From Thiohalophilus sp. (lineage in GTDB: Bacteria; Pseudomonadota; Gammaproteobacteria; UBA6429; Thiohalophilaceae), in the NCBI RefSeq assembly GCF_034522235.1, contig NZ_JAXHLN010000003.1:2046001-2110000 (forward strand): DNA of 64,000 nt, read 5' to 3'. Positions 17,898 to 24,384 of this stretch are shown piece after piece (positions within the stretch are counted from its first letter, which is position 1; the number at the start of each line of letters is the position of its first letter). The notes under the pieces are model-generated. The model searched no databases and had not been told where the DNA came from. It saw only the letters and a program-made list of their open reading frames with translations. Position numbers and translations under genes: made by a program.

Positions 17898-18506
17898 TCA
17901 ACATCGAAAATATGCTGAAAGCCGCGACAATTGCCCGCTGACCTCTACCATCTTGTGTATCTCGGTTTCGACCTGGTCGACAAGCACTTTTCTATCGGTC
18001 TTGTCTTCCCCGGATTGCACAAGCTTGAGCAGTCTGTCAGCAATCGCGCCCTGTTCGACGAGCAGATTGTTGAGCGTCAAAATCTGACGCCTTATACGGG
18101 CGGTAATGGCATCGCTTGCGAGTGCGATATTGGAATTCACCGGGCACCACACTGGGTACGTCGTGAACGACAGATCACCGTTCGCGACCCGAACCAGACT
18201 CCGGGACATATGGTTCGCAATCTGCAACGAGGCCACGAACATAATCATCATACCGGCAAAACTCGCGGCAAACGCAAGAATCAAAAGGTATACCTGAAAC
18301 TCTTGCTGCTGGTCCGGCAGAACCAGCGGCATCAGATAATGTGCCGCCACCCACCACAGTGCAAGCGAAATCAGGATCCAGAGTGCCGACAGCAACACAA
18401 ATACCGGCCATGTCTTGCGAGTCCAGCGTAGGCGGAAATTCAAATTCGAGTCAACGGTCGGAGCTGTTCCATTCGAGACAGTATCCTGGATGCCAGTCAT
18501 AATCAC
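17898..18506 (-). CDS. Inner-membrane protein with two TM helices and a cytoplasmic helical tail
   Basis: 202-residue protein of unknown function. Transmembrane segments lie at about 33-55 and 73-95. After the second comes SLQIANHMSRSLVRVANGDLSF, similar to the start of a HAMP linker, followed by a long amphipathic helix (QILTLNNLLVEQGAIADRLLKL) that could form a coiled coil. It lacks kinase, methyl-acceptor or GGDEF domains. The ATGA overlap with the upstream gene shows the two form an operon. Confidence 0.6.
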   Translation of the reverse strand: MIMTGIQDTVSNGTAPTVDSNLNFRLRWTRKTWPVFVLLSALWILISLALWWVAAHYLMPLVLPDQQQEFQVYLLILAFAASFAGMMIMFVASLQIANHMSRSLVRVANGDLSFTTYPVWCPVNSNIALASDAITARIRRQILTLNNLLVEQGAIADRLLKLVQSGEDKTDRKVLVDQVETEIHKMVEVSGQLSRLSAYFRC

Positions 18507-19006
18507 TTCTCCTGCGTAGGGGTTTCGTTCTGGATTATTTGCATCATCATCGACGTTGCGAGCAGGGATGCAAACGGGGGATGCTGAACAGAATGCAGGT
18601 GCTCGACCACGCGCCGAAAGCTCTCGGGTGGATACGTAACGCCGGTGACGAAGTACACTCCAGCCTCCCTGGCGACATTGCGTGTTATCTCCACAGCTTC
18701 TCCCTCCGGCATAGCGGTGGCAAGATTGGAAATAATACAGTCCATCGTGAAATCAATTTCCTCGGAACGTTGCCAGTCTGGTGGTTGTGGCTCACTCACC
18801 CGCACCAGGCCCTTTGCAAGCAGACTATCAAACGCCTGTCGTCCTGCCTCCCAATGCTCCACTTGTTGCAGCCAATCTTCGTAACGCGGCTGGCGGTAAA
18901 GCAAGACCAGCACCGATCGCTCGCGCCCGCTTACCACTGCTGAATCCCTGTACAGCAGTGCATGGGCACCGGTCGGGGTCAGAATAACATGCTCCACCAT
19001 GTTCAT
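18503..19006 (-). CDS. Hypothetical cytoplasmic protein, operon partner of the HAMP-like membrane protein
   Basis: 167 residues without signal or membrane segments; I do not recognise the family. The start MNMVEHVILT is preceded by GGAGG. The last four bases overlap the start of the membrane-protein gene (ATGA), so the two are coupled. The C-terminal half contains an SFRRVVEHLHSVQHPPFASLL helix pair. The pair may be a two-component accessory module, but nothing in sequence proves that. Confidence 0.55.
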   Translation of the reverse strand: MNMVEHVILTPTGAHALLYRDSAVVSGRERSVLVLLYRQPRYEDWLQQVEHWEAGRQAFDSLLAKGLVRVSEPQPPDWQRSEEIDFTMDCIISNLATAMPEGEAVEITRNVAREAGVYFVTGVTYPPESFRRVVEHLHSVQHPPFASLLATSMMMQIIQNETPTQEK

Positions 19007-19084
19007 CGCCCTCCACGCAAATCGACCCTGTTTCGCACACTGCCTGTTGCTATCACTGCCGGGATCGCCTTACCGCAACCAGAA

Positions 19085-19123
19085 AAAAAAGAACTGGCGC
19101 GGACGGGAGTGTAACCGCGCCAG
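19085..19123 (-). terminator. Strong terminator after the miniature fusion gene
   Basis: Perfect 9-base stem CTGGCGCGG/CCGCGCCAG (19094-19123) with a 12-base loop. On the minus strand it is followed by TTCTTTTTTTTCT. It would end the transcript of the 49-residue fusion gene. Confidence 0.8.
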
Positions 19124-19162
19124 AAATGACGGGGGAGTACGATGAGCCTCACCCGAAAACAC

Positions 19163-19312
19163 TCACCATTGATACGAGACCTGCATCATCATCGCCCGAT
19201 AACCCATATCGACCTCCGCGTTCATCGCATCGGCAATGCCGGCAAACAGCACCGACATCGATAATAGCGTCAACCCGCTGATAGCGGTGCGGACAAAACC
19301 AGACCTGATCAT
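19163..19312 (-). CDS. Miniature fusion: cytochrome signal peptide joined to FadL-like protein C-terminus
   Basis: 49-residue protein. Residues 1-28 (MIRSGFVRTAISGLTLLSMS...FAGIADA) match the signal peptide of the pentaheme cytochrome (start 27213). Residues 30-49 (NAEVDMGYRAMMMQVSYQW) match the last strand of the FadL-like protein (stop 22845). The joint is in frame, and the native ribosome site (GGGGGG) and stop context are kept. It therefore looks like a 4.2-kb deletion derivative of the cassette. If translated it would give a short exported peptide ending in an aromatic residue. It may equally be a decaying remnant. Confidence 0.55.
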   Translation of the reverse strand: MIRSGFVRTAISGLTLLSMSVLFAGIADAMNAEVDMGYRAMMMQVSYQW

Positions 19313-19459
19313 GCATCCCCCCTGGAACTTTGTGTCACAGACCAGATATAGCCGTATTGGCCACGACCTATTCTGCGGGGATGGTAATAGGGCGTTGCAC
19401 CACGCGATATGCTGACGCGCAGCAAAGAGAAAGTTTATTTATTGATTGTATTCAGATAG

Positions 19460-19596
19460 TTACAGAAGATACACGGAATAAATATGATTGACGTCATATT
19501 GCCTGGTATCACATTTGCCGGGGGCCCCGGGAAATATGGATATGACGCCCCCGGCGTGTAATCACGCCTTCGGCCTCAAGAGCCGCCAGCGTCCGA
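19460..19596. repeat. 137-base repeat, copy 1
   Basis: Runs from TTACAGAAGATACACGG to CCAGCGTCCGA. It is nearly identical to 27362-27498 and 28825-28961. The original is the 3' end of the Crp/Fnr gene plus 49 bases downstream; this copy carries a detached gene tail. It includes the arms GCCGGGGGC and GCCCCCGGC, which can pair. Confidence 0.9.
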
Positions 19597-19660
19597 GTGT
19601 AATGATTATAATCATACACAGGAGATTTCTCCGGGCAAGACGGTCACGTGGCGGACGCCT

Positions 19661-19846
19661 TCAGCGGCGGGCGACATACAGCCGGTTACGGCCTTCCCGT
19701 TTTGCGCTGTACAAGGCCTTGTCGGGCTGCGTGTTCCGGAACAATGCCCGGTAAACCTCGCACGCTTCATTTGCGCAGTCGAAATACTTGCGACAGTCGA
19801 GCTCCTCATCCTGATGTTGTCGGGTATCATTCGGAGACTGCTGCAT
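19661..19846 (-). pseudogene. Internally deleted diguanylate cyclase (61 codons)
   Basis: The N-terminus MQQSPNDTRQHQDEELDCRK through RNTQP is that of the cyclase at 27563-28717. It is joined in frame to the cyclase C-terminus DKALYSAKREGRNRLYVARR. All of the PAS domain and nearly all of the GGDEF domain, including the active site, are gone, so cyclase activity is impossible. Three of the N-terminal Cys residues remain. Start and stop are preserved, so a 61-residue peptide could still be made. Confidence 0.75.
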
Positions 19847-19971
19847 TTGCCTGTACCGTCGGGGAGAACCGCAGGATCGCGGAAGCGCCTGCGGGCAATG
19901 TGTCCAAACACTGAGTAATCCTGCGCCTCAGCGCAGACCTGAAAGAAAGCTGGCTCACTGGCTAATGCCGC

Positions 19972-21310
19972 TCACTCAAGCCCCCGGGTCTTTCTCGGGG
20001 GCTTTTCTGAGACCGGAAAAGAGGTTCGGCTTTTTCGAACGGCCCTCGGTACCGAGGGCCATTTTCGTTCTGGCAGAATAAACGCCTTCACGTTGGCCCT
20101 CAGTGCGCGGAGCTTCTTTGGGATCGTCCCCGGTGAAGCCACGGCACACCAGAGAAACTCATCCTGAATATAGCGCATGGCCATCATAAAGCTGATCCGC
20201 AGTGGCGGCACCGCTGCTTCCTCGGCAATATGGCTGATTTCCAGACGCACCAGGTTGTAGGCCAGCAGGATCCCCCACAGCTCCTGACGGATCCCTCCGG
20301 GCTTTTGACTGCGCAGCAGCAACTCGCTACGCAGTTGCCGCCGCTTGAGCTCCCCGTAACCCTGTTCAATCTCCCAACGCTCCCAATAGATGCGCAACAG
20401 CTCATCGGCCGAATAGCGCTGAGGGTCTGTCAGGGAAGTGAGAAAACCGGTGATTTCCCCCCGTGGGGTTGGCATAGCTGACCATGCGGGCCTGCCAGGT
20501 GGCCGGCAGGTGAGGGTATTGCTGACGGGCCTGGGGGGAGATGGGCATCTCCACCAGACAGTCATACTCACTAAAGCGCTCAATCACTTCATAGCGCATC
20601 TTGCGTTTGACCGGTGTCAGCCAGTGGCTCTGCGGCTGGCTCTGTTGCCAGCAGAGCAGTAGTTCGGCGGAAAAATAGCACCGGTCAAACAGGGTCAGCG
20701 AGTAGGCCGGTGCCGCACTGACCAATTCCCGGGCGTAGTTGATTTCCTCCTGCGTGCAGGGGCCGAAGGCCGCTTCCCATACCAGGTGAGTGCGCAACGA
20801 CATCAGCGCTGTCAGGCGTACGCTGGGGAACGCGCTGATGTGGCCCTTGCGTGATTCGATAAAGCCGAAGGCCTCGCCATTTTCCGCTGAATCCGGCGTA
20901 TCGAATACAGTGCCATCCACGCTGAGCAGCTTCAGGCCGTGAAAGTCATCGTGCGCCTCTTGGCGGCTCCATGCCTCGGCGCTGCTGAGGAACAGGTAGC
21001 GCAGGGGCTCGGCAACCAAGCGCTCACGGGCCTGGGCCAGGGCGCTGGTCGCCACCACCGGGCGACCTTGACTGTCCGGCATCGCCAGATCCAGCTTGTC
21101 ACCGACGTCCTGAATTGAGCGGTCACGGTATAGACCGATCCCCAGTACCAGCCACATGACTTGCTCGGCGGGGAGACGGCGGCGAATACTGGCCATACCG
21201 GTGGCTTCAAGGGCCGTTTCTATCTACGCGCTGGGAATGTCGCGTTGAAAAGTGCTAAGTGACTCGGGTGACCATTGTGCTGTTTGGTCCAGCTCTTCGT
21301 TGAATGACAT
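19972..21310 (-). pseudogene. IS4-family transposase, disrupted
   Basis: The full-length gene would start MSFNEELDQTAQWSPE at 21310. A TAG at codon 26 (about 21233) interrupts the frame where the family usually has Trp. After it the same frame continues (IETALEATGMASIRRRLPAEQ). Near 20460 a one-base insertion in a C/G run (AN-PTGGNH instead of ANPRGEITGFLTSL) shifts the frame. The C-terminal part then carries the DDE-family Y-(2)-R-(3)-E-(6)-K signature (YWERWEIEQGYGELK). The two lesions make it inactive. Confidence 0.88.
19978..20007 (+). terminator. Hairpin with T-tract at the IS left end
   Basis: GCCCCCG/CGGGGGC stem (19980-20002) followed on the plus strand by TTTTC. Such terminators at IS ends block read-through into the element. 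Confidence 0.6.
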
Positions 21311-21351
21311 AAAAAAAAATCCCGTCGCTGCTGCTGGAGCATCTGGCATCG

Positions 21352-21560
21352 CAGCCGTAGGTGTCCATCGAAAGACTGCATTCCCCCAGAAAGCCCCCCC
21401 CCGACCCACGCACTGAAACACCACCAGCTGTCCCGTCGGTCGGTGGTGTTGAAGGCAGGCCTGGCCGGCATCGACCCGATACAGATATTCCACCCTGTCA
21501 CCGTAGCGGAACACGTACCCGAGTCTGGGGACAGACAGGTGCTGCTCCCTCCTGCGCAAG
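21352..21560 (-). pseudogene. Crp/Fnr-type sensor-domain fragment truncated by the IS
   Basis: The minus-strand frame from about 21559 down to the IS edge reads RLGYVFRYGDRVEYLYRVDAG then QLVVFQCVGRGGAFWGNAVF. This matches the cyclic-nucleotide-binding fold of Crp/Fnr proteins (GDxxxxLYxVxxG ... GxFxG). It has no upstream start and ends in IS sequence, so it is a remnant. The match is by motif only. Confidence 0.45.
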
Positions 21561-21701
21561 CAGCGCTTCAGGCAAAAGCGGGGGCGGGGTGGTGGTTTCA
21601 GGCATCCGGGGCATTCCCTGCCTTACGTCATATTCCCGGCACGTCAGTCAGGCACGGCCTGTGGTACGTCGCACCTGCCTGGAGTCGCCCCAATACCGCA
21701 T

Positions 21702-21736
21702 CCGACCCGCCGCCGGTGACGGGCGCGGCGGGTCGG
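21702..21736. terminator. Hairpin downstream of the DUF302-like gene
   Basis: A 12-base perfect stem (CCGACCCGCCGC paired with GCGGCGGGTCGG) 49 bases after the DUF302-like stop. No T-tract follows on the minus strand, so it may be a terminator aided by Rho or an mRNA-stabilising hairpin. Confidence 0.5.
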
Positions 21737-21784
21737 TCGCCGGATCAGACATTGCGCTCCGCGGGAACAGCAACAGCGGTCGGC

Positions 21785-22753
21785 TTACTCGTCCTTGACC
21801 GCCGCCTCGAGCCCATCACCGATGACGTTCATGGCATTCATCAAACGCATCCCGACACTGAACATGGGCATATCCGGGAAATGCACGGCCATGCGGAACT
21901 GCGCATGCATGGCGATGACTTTATTGCCGGTGACCAGGATTTCATAGGGAAGATAAGCGGTTTTCTTCCTTGCCTCGAAATCCGCGATCGACATGATCCA
22001 GGTATCATCCATGTCGCTGTGCGTGTTCTGGGTCGGCCGGCGCAGAACGCCAAACACAACCTGTTCACTGTTCGGCACGGCCAACTCATACACCTGGCTG
22101 ATGCCCACGGTGTTGTTGCTCAGGTGTTCCCTGACCTTTTCCACGGCCTGACCGTGTGAGCCAAAGGTCGCGAGCTCATAGGGTTCATCGAAATAGTGCA
22201 TGCCGAAGCTGTAGTGGTACTTGCGCAGCTTGCCCGGCGCCATGCCCTTCTCGCTGCCGAAGCCCTGCCCGCCTGGAAAGGCATCTTCAAGATCACTGCT
22301 TACCTGCGCAAGATCGTCATCCAGCCGGTAGGCGTGCGCGAAGTAGGTCGGGTTGACATAGGCGACCTGAACCTGACCATCGACCTCGGTGACCGACAGC
22401 CGCAGCGGCGCAATGAAACCGCCCGTCGCCTGTTTCCCGGCTACCTTGAGCACATCACTGCGTGTGAACACTATAACCGTGGCGGCATCAACATGCGATT
22501 CCTCCTGCCGGTAAGGCTGAGTCTGCGCGATGATGCGAAAACCGCCCCGCTCCAGCGCCGAACGCGCTTGTTCAACGGCGGCATCCAAAGGCCCGGAAAC
22601 GGTCTTCGCCAGCACAAACGGCTGCAACGTCTCCGCCGCGATGGCACCCGACGTCCACGGCAGAAACAGCGCCACCCCCAGTAGTGCCGCGCTGGCTCCG
22701 ATCCACCGCCCCATCCGCCGGATACCCCGGCCCATAGCTCTGAAATCGATCAT
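21785..22753 (-). CDS. Exported DUF302-like protein
   Basis: 322-residue protein with a signal/anchor segment (WIGASAALLGVALFLPW) ending AIAAE. Residues 40-130 (DAAVEQARSALERGGFRIIAQ) resemble the DUF302 fold found in small stress-related exported proteins. The rest (YHYSFGMHYFDEPYELATFG; HAQFRMAVHFPDMPMF) is Met/His-rich and unrecognised. I chose ATG 22753 because AAGGGGG lies 7 bases upstream. It is the last gene of the cassette, 91 bases after the FadL-like gene. Met/His-rich patches could bind metal, which is speculative. Confidence 0.6.
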   Translation of the reverse strand: MIDFRAMGRGIRRMGRWIGASAALLGVALFLPWTSGAIAAETLQPFVLAKTVSGPLDAAVEQARSALERGGFRIIAQTQPYRQEESHVDAATVIVFTRSDVLKVAGKQATGGFIAPLRLSVTEVDGQVQVAYVNPTYFAHAYRLDDDLAQVSSDLEDAFPGGQGFGSEKGMAPGKLRKYHYSFGMHYFDEPYELATFGSHGQAVEKVREHLSNNTVGISQVYELAVPNSEQVVFGVLRRPTQNTHSDMDDTWIMSIADFEARKKTAYLPYEILVTGNKVIAMHAQFRMAVHFPDMPMFSVGMRLMNAMNVIGDGLEAAVKDE

Positions 22754-22844
22754 AGAAAACCCCCTTCTGTGCATTGAACTCCATGATACCCGGGTTTTAC
22801 GCATCACGGCCGACACCGGAGATGGCGTCGGCCGCTACAAGCGC

Positions 22845-24131
22845 TTACCAAGTGTACCCCACCTGCATCATCATGGCCCAATAGCCCATGTCGACCTCGG
22901 CGTTCATCACATCCGGGGCGATATTGTGGGGCATGTCCCCGGTCTGTGTTTCATCTAGGCCAAATTCCATAGCGGCATTGAAGTCCAGATTCTTCAAGCC
23001 GTGGTAGCCCACGCCCATGGTGATGTGCTTCTCGACGATCGGATTCATGATCGGCAGGATTCCGGCGTCGGGGACCGGGTTCTTGCCGTAGGTGAAGCCC
23101 ATGCGCGCATCCCAATCATTGGTGATGCCATACTCCAGCCCCAACCGATAGGCCGTCTGGTCTTCCCAATCGGTATTCATCGCCATCGCCATGCCGCCCA
23201 TCGATACCGGCACGCTATCGAGATATTCGCTCCAGTTCGTCCTCTGCACCTCGAAGGTGACCAGCGGCATGTTCATGGCCCTCATGTCCATGTAGCCACC
23301 GATCTTGAAGGACGAGGGCCAGCCCAGCCTCATCTCGACGGGCATCCGGGAAATCGAATTGTTGTCCAGATTGACCAGGGTGGCGTCACCGGACAGATCC
23401 AGGTCCGCCTTGGAAGTATAGGCGGCACCGACACCCCAGCCGCCGGCATCGTATAAAACACCCAGCTTGGCCCTGAAATTGGTGTCATTACCGTCCATGT
23501 CGGCGGCCTGCAATACATCCGGCTGGGGGTTGGTGTTCATGTTCATGAAAAACGGCATCTTCATGCGCATCATGCCGTAGCCGACCTGCGCCGAGAGACC
23601 CACCGAGAGTTCCCGGTTGACCTGATAGGCCAGGCTCGGGGTGAGGACCATGTAGCCGAATTCGGAGGAATATTCAGCGGGGCAGGCAGTACCGCAACCC
23701 AACGCGCCACCTTCCAGGAAGTTGCTGTTCACATTGAGGATCCCGTAATCGGTCCCCTGGCCACCCTCGTTGAACATGCCTATCCCGAGCGTGATCCGGT
23801 CATTGATCCGCTTGGCGAAGCTGGCCGACATCAACATGTAGATCTTGTCCTGGCCCTCGCTGCTGTTGACGCCGTTACGGAAGCCGAAATCCGGCACCAT
23901 CATCCCCGCGTTCAGATCGATCCGCCCCAAATTCACGCGCGACAGTGCCGCCGGGTTGGTGTTCATCACGGAGGTATCCTCGCCGACGGCAATACTGGTG
24001 CCGCCCATACCGATACTGCGTGCACTGAACCCCACGTTCTCCATACCGATATTGGCCTGGGCCGATGCGCCCATAAGACTGGCAACACCGAATACCGTTA
24101 TCCCCATCCACCGAAATGTCAGACTGTTCAT
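22845..24131 (-). CDS. FadL/OmpP1/TodX-like outer-membrane protein
   Basis: 428-residue beta-barrel of the FadL family, which transports hydrophobic compounds across the outer membrane. A signal peptide ending SAQA-N is followed by the family N-terminus (FSARSIGMGGTSIAVGEDTSVMNTNPAAL), which forms the hatch. The barrel ends QVGYTW with the aromatic outer-membrane signal. The barrel is unusually rich in Met (MRMKMPFFMNMNTNP). Start at ATG 24131 with CAGGAG. It follows the 44-residue membrane protein and the cytochrome in one operon. Confidence 0.85.
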   Translation of the reverse strand: MNSLTFRWMGITVFGVASLMGASAQANIGMENVGFSARSIGMGGTSIAVGEDTSVMNTNPAALSRVNLGRIDLNAGMMVPDFGFRNGVNSSEGQDKIYMLMSASFAKRINDRITLGIGMFNEGGQGTDYGILNVNSNFLEGGALGCGTACPAEYSSEFGYMVLTPSLAYQVNRELSVGLSAQVGYGMMRMKMPFFMNMNTNPQPDVLQAADMDGNDTNFRAKLGVLYDAGGWGVGAAYTSKADLDLSGDATLVNLDNNSISRMPVEMRLGWPSSFKIGGYMDMRAMNMPLVTFEVQRTNWSEYLDSVPVSMGGMAMAMNTDWEDQTAYRLGLEYGITNDWDARMGFTYGKNPVPDAGILPIMNPIVEKHITMGVGYHGLKNLDFNAAMEFGLDETQTGDMPHNIAPDVMNAEVDMGYWAMMMQVGYTW

Positions 24132-24247
24132 GGTATTCTCCTGATTATCGTAATGATGATTGAACACTGCCGGTGCGTCATACCGGCATCGATACGTTGA
24201 CATTCACACATCGAATGTTTTTTAAATTTCCATTATCAAATCCTTTT

Positions 24248-24382
24248 TCACTCTTCATCCTTGTCCTTGCCTTGTTGCCCGTCCTCGGGTAATAACCTGG
24301 CACGGCGCTGTTTCGCGAAGCGGATCAACAAAGGCACCGCGATACAGCACACAAGCAAACCGCCTCCGATGATCCAGCCCAT
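24248..24382 (-). CDS. 44-residue single-pass membrane protein
   Basis: MGWIIGGGLLVCCIAVPLLI followed by a basic stretch (RFAKQRRARL) and an acidic tail (KDKDEE): one membrane helix, N-terminus out by the positive-inside rule. Its ATG is three bases after the cytochrome stop and GGGGAT lies upstream, so it is probably coupled to it. It carries an adjacent Cys-Cys pair inside the helix. Function unknown; an assembly or interaction partner of the cytochrome is an inference from position only. Confidence 0.6.
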   Translation of the reverse strand: MGWIIGGGLLVCCIAVPLLIRFAKQRRARLLPEDGQQGKDKDEE

Positions 24383-24384
24383 GG

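Larger units (their letters stand above)
19163..19930 (-). repeat. Miniaturised duplicate of the cytochrome cassette
   Basis: This block repeats, in order, pieces of 22845-28800: the end of the FadL-like gene, the start of the cytochrome gene, the complete intergenic region, the 3' end of the diguanylate cyclase gene and then its 5' end. Two internal stretches are missing (roughly 4.2 kb and 0.96 kb). The retained parts differ from the originals by few substitutions. The second deletion junction lies at a shared TCGG. The block stops just before the IS4-family element. Confidence 0.85.
19962..21351 (-). mobile_element. Degenerate IS4-family insertion sequence
   Basis: About 1.39 kb containing an IS4-type transposase pseudogene. 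The left end CTAATGCCGCTCACT (from 19962) and the right end GAGCATCTGGCATCG (to about 21351) are imperfect inverted repeats with the TAATGCC-type tip. Target duplication cannot be defined with confidence. The element separates the miniature cassette copy from a Crp-like gene fragment. Confidence 0.7.

Noticed and set aside
20402-21196. A stand-alone 264-residue transposase gene
   Set aside because: The frame continues upstream past a TAG to a proper transposase start at 21310 and downstream after a frameshift, so it is the middle of one broken gene.
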